Assembly: GCA_002428735.1 (NCBI GenBank)
Contig: DIXO01000078.1
Span: 1 to 47,115 of the forward strand
Length of the DNA stretch: 47,115 nt
Direction of reading: 5' to 3'
Source of the DNA: Syntrophaceae bacterium UBA6078
Lineage (GTDB): Bacteria > Desulfobacterota > Syntrophia > Syntrophales > UBA2210
In this document: one piece after another, positions 25,484 through 32,499 of the stretch
Position numbering within the stretch: position 1 is the first letter of the stretch
Layout of the letters: each line of letters opens with the position of its first letter
The notes under the pieces: model-generated
What the model was told of the DNA's origin: nothing
Databases searched by the model: none
What the model saw: the letters and a program-made list of their open reading frames with translations, nothing else
Position numbers and translations under genes: made by a program

Positions 25484-25516
25484 CTTTCGTAACCGCCTTT
25501 CTCGCAGGGATAACTT

Positions 25517-25532
25517 AGCAACTTGCGTGCCA
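25517..25532 (-). promoter_or_regulatory. Sigma-54 promoter for flgF-flgG-flgA-flgH-flgI-flgJ
   Basis: On the minus strand TGGCACGCAAGTTGCT matches the -24/-12 consensus TGGCACGnnnnTTGCW at every defined position. The C of the -12 GC lies at 25518, putting the transcription start near 25506, 23 bases before the flgF ATG. The 299-base gap (25484-25782) holds this promoter and several imperfect hairpins, but no gene. Confidence 0.93.
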
Positions 25533-25782
25533 CAAAGGATTCAGAGGGGTGTCAGGGATAGACGCAGATGTGTGGGGGGATCAGAAGCTCCCGAGGTGTC
25601 GTGCCGCGGGGGGCACGTTTCCAGCCACATCTACGCACTGGGTTAGTGTGGCGGATGGCATCCGTTTCACGGATTGAATACGAAAGGTCTCGGGCCATAC
25701 CGGGAGGGGGAAACACGGGGATTACCTTCCAGAGGATACGAAGGGGCCGGATTGGGAAAATATTTCCCGTGCCGCAGGAAGC

Positions 25783-26073
25783 TTATCCCTCGCGGGCGCC
25801 CCGGTACCGTTCGTTGAGGGAATAGACAAAGGAGAGTATTTCGGCGACGGCCCGGTACAGCTCGGCGGGGATCTGTTCGTCTATATCGAGACGGCTCAGG
25901 ATCTGGACGAGCTCGGGATCTTCCTTGATGGGCACGCCATGTTTTTTCGCGAGGCCTATGATCTTTTCCGCAGCGCTCCCCTTCCCCCGGGCGGTCACCC
26001 GCGGGGCGGCGTCCCGTTCCCTGTCATATTCAAGAGCGACGGCAACGGGTGGTTGTTCTGCGTTTTTTTTCAT
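25783..26073 (-). CDS. Stand-alone FlhB C-terminal domain protein
   Basis: This 96-residue cytoplasmic protein corresponds to the C-terminal fragment of the export switch protein FlhB. The text VAVALEYDRERDAAPRVTARG aligns with LAVALLYDQEKMSAPTVVAKG of the full-length FlhB in this window. It continues KKHGVPIKEDPELVQILSRL and IPAELYRAVAEILSFVY. It lacks membrane helices and the NPTH cleavage site, starting almost exactly where FlhB cuts itself. Such proteins are known beside many flagellar clusters and can partly replace the FlhB fragment in Campylobacter (FlhX). It lies between the second FliK-like gene and the flgF promoter. Confidence 0.88.
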   Translation of the reverse strand: MKKNAEQPPVAVALEYDRERDAAPRVTARGKGSAAEKIIGLAKKHGVPIKEDPELVQILSRLDIDEQIPAELYRAVAEILSFVYSLNERYRGAREG

Positions 26074-26131
26074 TGGTCATTTTCTCCGGACGAATCAAAA
26101 CGATCCTGCGATCAAGGATATGGGACCTTTT

Positions 26132-27274
26132 TCACGCCAGAATGTGCAGCCCCTCCGGGGCAAAAAGGGTTTGAAATTCGCGGTGCAAAGAATCCTTCAT
26201 CTCCGCGGTATCCTTCCGGTTCACCACGCATTCCAGGCTTTCCATATCATACCCCAGCGCCACTAGCTTGCCCCCCAGCTCCCCGAGAAGAGGATGTATG
26301 AAATCGCGGCTGCGCTCGTCCTCGCACCTCAGCACACAGCCCATTCGTTTCCCCTCGACCTTCGCCTCGGCCACAATCTCCCCCAGGGCATCCATGGTGA
26401 GCAGAAAAAGAAGGGTTTTCACCCCGCCCCGGGTTTCGCCCCGTGAATCTCCATCCCCGAATCTGATAAATATCTCCGCCGTTCCCTTTTTGCCGGGGAA
26501 GAGAAGGGGGACCTGAAACAGATACGCGTTCTTGTCTTCCTGAAAGAGATAGTTCACGACCTGGTGGGAATCGATGACCTGGAGCGACGAGCGGACAAAC
26601 CCGGCAAGTCTTTCCGCCTCGGCTCCCCCCGCCTCCACGAGCGGCTGGAGCCTGCCCGATATCTTTGTGAATGACGCCTTCAGATTGTTCAAGGCTTCGT
26701 CGACATGCGCAGCTCTGCCCAGCACACGTTTCAGCGCTTCGCCCAGCTTGTGTTCCATGAGGTACCCGAGGGCGTGCACATACTCCCTGAAGAAGAGAGG
26801 GTTTTTCAGGCTATCTCGGGAAAATATGAGCGACTTTAACAGATTCTGTACATTTTTCGCGTCATCCGCCCCGAGGCGAGCCGCAAGGTCTCCCAGCTTG
26901 TCCGGGTCGAACCGGTCGACCCCTTCCATGAGGAGATCGGAGAGGGCCTCCGGATGCGCATGGAAGAGTCTCAGGTGATCGGCCAGGCGTCCCCGTTCCG
27001 CAACCGGACCCGGGAGAAGGCGAAGGATAATGGCGGGGTGGGTTTGTGCGACCCGCACGACGATCGTTTCCCCCTTCGCGAGGGGCACCTTCGAATCCGC
27101 CGTCACTATGCTGTTTTTCAGGGATATACGGACCCTGCCCGAACGGGCGTCTTCCAGGACATAGGCCTTCACTTCTTCGCCGGCGGAAAGAAGGGGAAGC
27201 GGTTCTCCCCTTCCGGGGATATGTAAAAGGGAATCGGATCTAGGAGGCAGCAGCGCGGCGGGTAGAATTTTCAT
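26132..27274 (-). CDS. FliK-like hook-length control family protein (second copy)
   Basis: This 380-residue soluble protein has two parts. Residues 1-90 form a beta-rich domain (VKAYVLEDARSGRVRISLKN, GETIVVRVAQTHPAIILRLL). Residues 240-345 resemble the Flg_hook C-terminal domain of FliK: YLFQVPLLFPGKKGTAEIFI, LLFLLTMDALGEIVAEAKVE and LGYDMESLECVVNR. The middle is helical. The genuine large fliK is at 44922-46661, so this is a second, differently built member. Its start overlaps the preceding gene by 35 bases. Family assignment is moderate, and function in hook length or export control is inferred from context next to an FlhB-like domain. Confidence 0.7.
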   Translation of the reverse strand: MKILPAALLPPRSDSLLHIPGRGEPLPLLSAGEEVKAYVLEDARSGRVRISLKNSIVTADSKVPLAKGETIVVRVAQTHPAIILRLLPGPVAERGRLADHLRLFHAHPEALSDLLMEGVDRFDPDKLGDLAARLGADDAKNVQNLLKSLIFSRDSLKNPLFFREYVHALGYLMEHKLGEALKRVLGRAAHVDEALNNLKASFTKISGRLQPLVEAGGAEAERLAGFVRSSLQVIDSHQVVNYLFQEDKNAYLFQVPLLFPGKKGTAEIFIRFGDGDSRGETRGGVKTLLFLLTMDALGEIVAEAKVEGKRMGCVLRCEDERSRDFIHPLLGELGGKLVALGYDMESLECVVNRKDTAEMKDSLHREFQTLFAPEGLHILA

Positions 27275-27755
27275 TCTTCTTTCGATGGAGATCCAGGATG
27301 AGACATATCTCCCCCTCGGTGAGATGAAGTGTTTCGGCGATCTCTTTTTCGGTCAGGCCCTGACCGGCCATCCTCACCACATCCTCATGCTTTCCTCGCC
27401 CTCCGGGCAAGGATGTTCCTCGCCCCTGGGGCAAGGATGTTCCTCCGCGGCCCGCGCCCCCCGCTGTGCGGCCGCCGGTGCCACCGCTCCCGTCCCCCGC
27501 CATGCCCCGTAATCGTCTCTCTTTTTCATCGAGGGCGGACACGGCCTCTTTGACGTCCTGGAGCGCCTTGAAAAGATGATCCGAAGAACGCCGGGATTCT
27601 TCGATCAGCTTCTTGAATTCAGCGAAGGTCTCGGCATCCGCTCCCGCGGGTCTCCTGTTCCGTTCCCTGGTTACCGCCCATATAAGGAAAAGAATGGAAA
27701 TCAGGAGCGCTATATCGGCAAGGATCTGAATCGTTGCCATGAACTCGACGGTCAT
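27240..27755 (-). CDS. DUF2802-type single-span membrane protein with C-terminal helix-turn-helix-like segment
   Basis: The 171-residue product starts with one membrane helix (IQILADIALLISILFLIWAV), then a charged coiled-coil region. A glycine-rich linker containing two near-identical copies of GTSLPxGRG is followed by a C-terminal segment, HEDVVRMAGQGLTEKEIAET plus LHLTEGEICLILDL. The last part resembles a helix-turn-helix and the DUF2802 domain often found in flagellar gene clusters of Proteobacteria. The linker repeats arise from a 24-base tandem hairpin repeat in the DNA. The start may be ATG 27755 or 27740. Its biological role is unknown. Confidence 0.68.
   Translation of the reverse strand: MTVEFMATIQILADIALLISILFLIWAVTRERNRRPAGADAETFAEFKKLIEESRRSSDHLFKALQDVKEAVSALDEKERRLRGMAGDGSGGTGGRTAGGAGRGGTSLPQGRGTSLPGGRGKHEDVVRMAGQGLTEKEIAETLHLTEGEICLILDLHRKKNENSTRRAAAS
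27393..27440 (-). repeat. Tandem pair of 24-base hairpin repeats inside a gene
   Basis: Two adjacent 24-base units (27393-27416 and 27417-27440) differ only at three bases, all in the loop (TCC against CTG), while both 8-base stem arms are identical. The first unit shares 21 identical bases with the intergenic element at 13931-13951. The insertion is in frame and encodes GTSLPxGRG twice. Confidence 0.7.
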
Positions 27756-27759
27756 TCTT

Positions 27760-28071
27760 CTACACCCGTATATCTATTTTCCCCTCAGGGGCGACGGTGG
27801 CGGCATCGGCGCCGTCCTCCCGCCCTCCGTCCTCGGGCCCGCCTTTACCCGGGGACCCTTCCCGCTTCTCCCGCCCGTCTTCATCCCGCACCATGAGCCG
27901 CTCGGCCTCGTCGGGATCTTTCACCTTCTCTCTCAGTTCACGCTTCTCTTCGAGGAGCTGGGCGTGGAAATGCCTCTGTTGAGCGTCGCCCTGCTGCTGC
28001 TGAACCTGCTGAACCCGCTCAATCGCGCTTGACTGCAAGAGCACCTGCTGGACATCAAGCGATCTGAGCAT
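27760..28071 (-). CDS. Small hydrophilic protein of the flagellar cluster
   Basis: I do not recognise this 103-residue protein. The first 50 residues are predicted helical and rich in glutamine (VQQVQQQQGDAQQRHFHAQL), followed by a charged helix with ELREKVKDPDEAERLMVRD and a glycine- and glutamate-rich tail. An AAAGGGGG ribosome site precedes the ATG. The stop is 4 bases from the next gene, so it is part of the same unit. It lies just after a minus-strand terminator, so it either depends on read-through or has an unseen promoter. Its position is sometimes held by small flagellar proteins of unknown function. Confidence 0.6.
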   Translation of the reverse strand: MLRSLDVQQVLLQSSAIERVQQVQQQQGDAQQRHFHAQLLEEKRELREKVKDPDEAERLMVRDEDGREKREGSPGKGGPEDGGREDGADAATVAPEGKIDIRV

Positions 28072-28103
28072 ACCCGGTGCACCCCCTTTTCGCGCTGAGG
28101 ATC

Positions 28104-28126
28104 AAAAATGCCGTATAGTACGGCAG
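28104..28126 (-). terminator. Hairpin terminator or attenuator within the flagellar cluster
   Basis: On the minus strand TGCCGTA-CTA-TACGGCA is a perfect 7-bp hairpin directly followed by TTTTT (28108-28104). It lies 180 bases after the kinase-like gene. The 234-base gap between that gene and the next has no other coding sequence. Confidence 0.65.
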
Positions 28127-28305
28127 CCTTCATCTCCTGTATCGTCATAATCCGGCATAATCTTTAACCCTTTTCGAGCGGAAGACCGATCTGGGCTGAA
28201 TTACGATCTGTGTCGGTTTGACGGGTGAAAAAGCATCGTGCATCTCTGGGATTAAAAAACCGCTTCAATGGGCCTGCGGGATTCTGATGCCTCGTATGAG
28301 AACAG

Positions 28306-29097
28306 TTAATACGGTATCCGTATGGAGACACCGGTAATCCCCGACTCGCGGGAAATCTGAAGAAGGGCGCCGTACTGCTTCAGGAGAGCAAGGGCCCAGA
28401 AAAACCCTTTCTGTGCGTTCAGATCGCCGGAGGGATCAGTGGCCTGATCCCCCTCTTCGAGCATGTCCTGCATGTGCGTTTCGGTTATGGGTGTTCCCGT
28501 GTCCTCGATCCGCACATACACGTGCGAATCGTCATGGCCCGTCGTGATAATCAGATTCTTTTCTTCACTGTCCTTCATCGCATGGATGGCGCGTCTGATA
28601 ATCGCCGCCAGCGCGATGGAATAATCGGCTTTCACCCCCGTTACGAAGGGGATATCCCGATCCAATACCAGTTTCTTTTTAATATCGTATTTGATGCCCG
28701 GGTAAAACCACTGGAATTGCGCTTCCGCTTCTACCAGATCGGATAGATTGATCTCATGAACCGACCGGTCTTTCAGCATACGGAATTTCTCCGCCACGCT
28801 GTTGAAGAGATCGAAGAGACGGTCCGCTTCCTTGGCAAGCAGTCCGGCATCGCCGTGTATCTTCTTACAGTCTTCCAGAAAATCGCCGTCGGCTCCGCCG
28901 CCGTTCCCCATGGCGCGCTCAAGGGTTTTCCCCGCCCGTCGTCCCAGAAGCTCGGAACGGCCCAGGATCCCATTGAGGGGGCTGGCGAAATCGTGAATGA
29001 TCCCGGGGATAAGGTCTCCGAAGGTCGATTCGAACTCCTGTTCCAGACCTTTGAAAAACACCCCTCCCCCTACCGCCTCACGACTCTGGAGCTCCAT
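28306..29097 (-). CDS. Histidine-kinase-like protein with degenerate ATP-binding domain
   Basis: The 263-residue soluble protein has a kinase-type dimerisation segment with H35 in IIHDFASPLNGILGRSELL, like the H-box HD-x-x-x-P-L-x-x-I. It has no membrane helix and no input domain. The ATP-binding half is altered. The N-box reads LAAIIRRAIHAM, with arginine (residue 169) where the magnesium-binding asparagine belongs. The G1-like box DTG (199-201) is kept, but the G2 glycine motif before ALLKQYGALLQI is missing (KGFFWAL). It may be a pseudokinase or histidine phosphotransfer protein. ATG 29097 is chosen because GGGAGGAG overlaps the ATG at 29103. It lies between a FliL-like gene and a terminator. 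Confidence 0.75.
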   Translation of the reverse strand: MELQSREAVGGGVFFKGLEQEFESTFGDLIPGIIHDFASPLNGILGRSELLGRRAGKTLERAMGNGGGADGDFLEDCKKIHGDAGLLAKEADRLFDLFNSVAEKFRMLKDRSVHEINLSDLVEAEAQFQWFYPGIKYDIKKKLVLDRDIPFVTGVKADYSIALAAIIRRAIHAMKDSEEKNLIITTGHDDSHVYVRIEDTGTPITETHMQDMLEEGDQATDPSGDLNAQKGFFWALALLKQYGALLQISRESGITGVSIRIPY

Positions 29098-29148
29098 GGG
29101 CATCTCCTCCCGTGTTTTTTCTGCGATCTTGACACCATTTTTCAGTCT

Positions 29149-29640
29149 TTACAATACGATAAATTTCGTAAAATACACATTTTTTATTTTTTTCATTCCC
29201 ATGAATGCATTCAGCCGCTCTCTGATCTCTTCCCTGATCCCCTCGCCGATTTTGAAAAAATCAGCGTGTTCTTTCAATGTCTTATAGACAATCTTCCGCA
29301 GGGCAAGCCTCTCTTCCGGCAATGCCATCCCCGGATTCAGCTCCATGGCCACGGTGCACACGAGAATCCTGTCCCCGGAGTTATCGTCCGTCAAACGAAT
29401 GATAAACTCGTCAAAGTGTGCAAATCGCTCTTCAGAGGAAGCGGTTTCGCGGGGAGCCGCCGGTTCGGAATCGCCGTTTATGGCCGCCTCACGGGGGCCG
29501 CTCACCGGTCCCGGAGCGGGCGCATCTCCGGAAGAACTTCCCCATGCGCTGCCGCCCGCGCACAGCGCGAGAGACAGGAAGAGAACCGCCATCCCTTTTT
29601 TCACTAAACCTGTACACGCACTGTGACTAGTGGGCATCAT
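29149..29640 (-). CDS. Secreted FliL-domain protein (second FliL-like)
   Basis: The product of up to 163 residues has a cleavable-looking signal segment (GMAVLFLSLALCAGGSAWG), a low-complexity proline- and alanine-rich linker, and a C-terminal domain like that of FliL. The domain has ILVCTVAMELNP, a helix of charged residues and the ending KIKNVYFTKFIVL, which mirrors the ending KRIYFTEFLIQ of the regular FliL at 39561. The first ATG (29640) lies inside fliA. A GTG at 29604 would give a start right before the signal segment and may be the true one. FliL proteins surround the stator; this second one may do so from the periplasm, which is inference. Confidence 0.68.
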   Translation of the reverse strand: MMPTSHSACTGLVKKGMAVLFLSLALCAGGSAWGSSSGDAPAPGPVSGPREAAINGDSEPAAPRETASSEERFAHFDEFIIRLTDDNSGDRILVCTVAMELNPGMALPEERLALRKIVYKTLKEHADFFKIGEGIREEIRERLNAFMGMKKIKNVYFTKFIVL

Positions 29641-30403
29641 ATCGCAACTTCTTAAGAACGCTCCGCAATCTCAGTACCGCCTGGGAGTGGAGCTGGGAAA
29701 TCCTCGACTCCGACAACTCCATGACCAGGCCGATCTCCTTCAGGGTCAGCTCCTCGTAGTAATAAAGCGACAGGACCAGGGCCTCCTTCTCCGGAAGGGA
29801 CTCGATGGCTTCCCGCAAAACTTCTTTCATCTCCGTGCGCGAGAGAAGCGCGAAGGGATTGTTCTCGGCGATCTGTTCCATGACTTCGGACTGGGTATGG
29901 GTTTCGCAATAATCGGGGGGCAGGTCGTCGCTGCTCAGGATGGAAACCCCCTTCGCATCGTTCAGAAGTCGGTAATAATCGTCGAGGGGCAGGTCGAGGC
30001 GGGCCGCGATCTCATCTTCTGTGGGGCTGCGTCCGAGCTCTTTCTGCAATTCCTCCAGCGCGTCCTCGATCCGCGTCTTCTTGTTTCTGTCCGACCGGGA
30101 CACGACATCCCGCGATCTCAGTTCGTCCAGTATGGCGCCACGGATCCTGAAACCGGCGTATGTCTCAAAGAGCACATTCCGGGTTTCGTCAAACTTCTCC
30201 AGGGCCGACATCAATCCGATGATCCCGGCATTGATGAGATCATCCTTGCCCACATGACTGGGAAGTTTCATGGCGATCCTCCCGACGATATTCTTCACGA
30301 GAGGCACATACTGCATGATCAGCCGTTCCCGTTCCTTCTTATTGACCGTTGCTCCCCACGACGGAGCGGTCAAAGAATTTAATGGTTCCATTTTCATACT
30401 CAT
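29627..30403 (-). CDS. fliA: Flagellar sigma-28 factor FliA
   Basis: This is the RNA polymerase sigma factor for late flagellar genes. The 258-residue product has region 2 (LIMQYVPLVKNIVGRIAMKL, DLINAGIIGLMSALEKFDET, FETYAGFRIRGAILDELRS), region 3 with ELGRSPTEDEIAARLDL, and region 4 helix-turn-helix LTLKEIGLVMELSESRISQL. Its start overlaps flhG by 65 bases. The FliA-type promoter upstream of flgM and the flgM gene itself are in the window, so the complete switch is encoded here. Confidence 0.95.
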   Translation of the reverse strand: MSMKMEPLNSLTAPSWGATVNKKERERLIMQYVPLVKNIVGRIAMKLPSHVGKDDLINAGIIGLMSALEKFDETRNVLFETYAGFRIRGAILDELRSRDVVSRSDRNKKTRIEDALEELQKELGRSPTEDEIAARLDLPLDDYYRLLNDAKGVSILSSDDLPPDYCETHTQSEVMEQIAENNPFALLSRTEMKEVLREAIESLPEKEALVLSLYYYEELTLKEIGLVMELSESRISQLHSQAVLRLRSVLKKLRYDAH

Positions 30404-31223
30404 CCGGCCCTTTCCGGCACAGCTTTTCTACAATTTCAGACATCTGTTTGGTCGCCTTCGAATCGGGAAATTTCTCAGCCAGGAGTTTCTGGCTCTTCAC
30501 CGCCTTTGCCACATTCTGATCATGGGGAATATGCCCGAGGTACTCGATGGGAAACCCCAGAAAATGATTCGTCGCATTGTTCAGCCGCTGATACACCCCC
30601 CTGGCTTCGCTTGCATCCTTCGCCATATTCACAATCAGCATAAACCGCTGCGTCCGGTATCCCTGGTAGAGTATCTTGATCAGGGCATAGGCGTCCGTGA
30701 GCGAGGTCGGTTCGGTGGAAACAACCACGATCACCTCCTTGGCGGCCATGTTGAAATACAGAACATTCCCGGTAATCCCCGCCGCGGTGTCGATGAGCAT
30801 GAAATCGATATCCTCATCGAGCCCTTCCAGTTCATCCAGGAGGGTCAGCTTGTGCCCTTTGGACAACTCCGCCATTTCCTGGATTCCCGAGGCCGAGGGA
30901 AGAATCCTGATCCCCCCCGGACCCTCGACGATGATATCGGACAGGGTCTTCTCCCCCCTGAGGAGGTGACACAGATTAAATTGCGGGGCAATCCCCAGGA
31001 TCACATCTATGTTGGCCAGTCCGGCATCGGCATCGAGAAGCAACGCCTTCTTCCCCATCTTCGCGAGAAGGTAGGCGAAATTGACCGTTATATTTGTTTT
31101 CCCCACACCTCCCTTGCCGCTGGTAACGGCGATGACGCGCACATCACCAGTGCGTCTTTTCCGCCTGGCCGCCGAAACCGTTTCGTCTTTCTTATTCTCT
31201 CTCATCGCTGCTGCCTGATCCAC
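30339..31223 (-). CDS. flhG: Flagellar number regulator FlhG (FleN/MinD-like ATPase)
   Basis: FlhG is a ParA/MinD-type ATPase that limits flagellum number by acting on FlhF. The 294-residue product has the deviant Walker A SGKGGVGKTNITVNFAYLLA, switch I DADAGLANIDVILGI and switch II MLIDTAAGITGNVLYFNMAA. The N-terminal 28 residues are charged and include the segment that in other species stimulates FlhF GTPase. The GTG start at 31223 has GGGAGG 8 bases upstream, which favours it over the internal ATG at 31205. Confidence 0.95.
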   Translation of the reverse strand: MDQAAAMRENKKDETVSAARRKRRTGDVRVIAVTSGKGGVGKTNITVNFAYLLAKMGKKALLLDADAGLANIDVILGIAPQFNLCHLLRGEKTLSDIIVEGPGGIRILPSASGIQEMAELSKGHKLTLLDELEGLDEDIDFMLIDTAAGITGNVLYFNMAAKEVIVVVSTEPTSLTDAYALIKILYQGYRTQRFMLIVNMAKDASEARGVYQRLNNATNHFLGFPIEYLGHIPHDQNVAKAVKSQKLLAEKFPDSKATKQMSEIVEKLCRKGPDEYENGTIKFFDRSVVGSNGQ

Positions 31224-31370
31224 TCACCGTACCTCCCTCACAAGATGGGCGTCCATGGGAGAAGAAACACCGTTGGGGGAGAGATCCCCCGGCCCCTTCC
31301 CTTCATCCGCGCCGCTTTCAATCGTGGATGGTGACGCTCCCATTCCTCTTTCGATCATAAACGCATGCAT
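31224..31370 (-). CDS. Candidate 48-residue small ORF between flhF and flhG
   Basis: A frame beginning ATG at 31370 runs to a TGA at 31224-31226 that directly abuts the flhG GTG start. It fills the gap between flhF and flhG and suggests translational coupling. The peptide starts MHAFMIERGMGASPSTIES, is acidic and glycine-rich in the middle and ends MDAHLVREVR. There is no strong ribosome site for the first ATG; the internal ATG preceding GASPST has GAAAGAGGA just before it. No homologue comes to mind. Chance cannot be excluded. Confidence 0.3.
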   Translation of the reverse strand: MHAFMIERGMGASPSTIESGADEGKGPGDLSPNGVSSPMDAHLVREVR

Positions 31371-31377
31371 CCAAAAA

Positions 31378-32499
31378 TCAATGTACCCTGTTTTCAACGA
31401 TCAGCCGTGCGAGCCGCCGGGGGTCCATCTCCCGCAGGTCCCGGGGGACATTCTGTCCGTTGGCGATGTACGACACCGGTTTGCCGACGGAATCGACCAT
31501 GTTGTACATGGCGCCCAGCTTCCGCGCGTCATCCAGTTTCGTCAGTATGATAGTGTCGTAATCGACGCAGCCGAAACCGGCAGCGGCATCCATCATCCGT
31601 TCCTGGCTCGACGTCATGCTCAAAACGAGATTCATCTCAAGGGGAGAGTCCTTTGGGCAGTATTCCTGCATTCTCAGCAGAGACCCTTCATCTCCGCGGC
31701 TCTTCCCGGGCGTATCGATCAGTATGAGGTCCCTGTCGGAAAACCTCCCGAGGATCCTCTCGAAATCCTTCCTTTCGGCGGCTATCTCCAGGGGAATCTC
31801 CATGATATCCGTGTATATCCTCAGTTGTTCGATGGCGCCGATGCGATAGGTATCCGTCGTTATAACCCCCACGCTCCGTTTTTCTTCGCACAGGGCGCGG
31901 GCCGCCACCTTTGCCAGGGTGGTTGTCTTCCCCTCACCCGCAGGGCCAACGAAAGCGCAGAGCCGTTTCTTCTTCGGCCGCTTATAGGAAGGGGTGACGG
32001 ATCGCGTGATGGCGTCAACCACCAATCCGAGGGATCGGCGATAGCGCTCCCGGCTGTCTCCATCCGGGGGGCAGGCATTCGTCACCCCCTGTATCAGCGA
32101 ACCGGCCCGTTCCTTTGATATGCCGACCGACAGGAGATGGTGATAGACCTTCGTCAGGTGGGGCGGAACCGTACCGTCCCGCCGAATGCCGAGCATGTCA
32201 TAGAGGGCGCCCACGGTCTCCTTCAATTCCGCCAGTTCGGCATGAATATCTCCGTCCCTCCCGAAATCACGGATCAGGGTTTTCAACTGATCCATTTCGG
32301 ACTTGAAGAGGGCAAGCATACCCTCTCCCCCCGTCTCTTCGTTTACCAGGCCCAGCGCAAGGGTATCCCTGGCGGCAACCACCTCGATCCCCCCCCGCAG
32401 TTTGCGGGTGGAAAGAACGACGGCATCCGGCCCCAGATCCTTCTTGATCTTTTCCATGGCTTCCCTCGCGGTCGCCGCTTCATACCGTTTAATCTGCAT
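31378..32499 (-). CDS. flhF: Flagellar placement GTPase FlhF
   Basis: FlhF is an SRP-type GTPase that selects the flagellar pole and recruits early parts. The 373-residue product has an N-terminal B domain (MQIKRYEAATAREAMEKIKK), a helical N domain and the G domain. G-domain motifs are G1 AFVGPAGEGKTTTLAKVAAR, DTYRIGAIEQLRIYTDIM, G3 LILIDTPGKS and G4 TKLDDARKLG. It overlaps flhA by 11 bases and is separated from flhG by a small ORF. Confidence 0.96.
   Translation of the reverse strand: MQIKRYEAATAREAMEKIKKDLGPDAVVLSTRKLRGGIEVVAARDTLALGLVNEETGGEGMLALFKSEMDQLKTLIRDFGRDGDIHAELAELKETVGALYDMLGIRRDGTVPPHLTKVYHHLLSVGISKERAGSLIQGVTNACPPDGDSRERYRRSLGLVVDAITRSVTPSYKRPKKKRLCAFVGPAGEGKTTTLAKVAARALCEEKRSVGVITTDTYRIGAIEQLRIYTDIMEIPLEIAAERKDFERILGRFSDRDLILIDTPGKSRGDEGSLLRMQEYCPKDSPLEMNLVLSMTSSQERMMDAAAGFGCVDYDTIILTKLDDARKLGAMYNMVDSVGKPVSYIANGQNVPRDLREMDPRRLARLIVENRVH

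Noticed and set aside
25754..25768. GGGAAAATATTTCCC palindrome after the FlhB-domain gene
   Set aside because: A short AT-rich stem with no T tract in either direction; not a convincing terminator.
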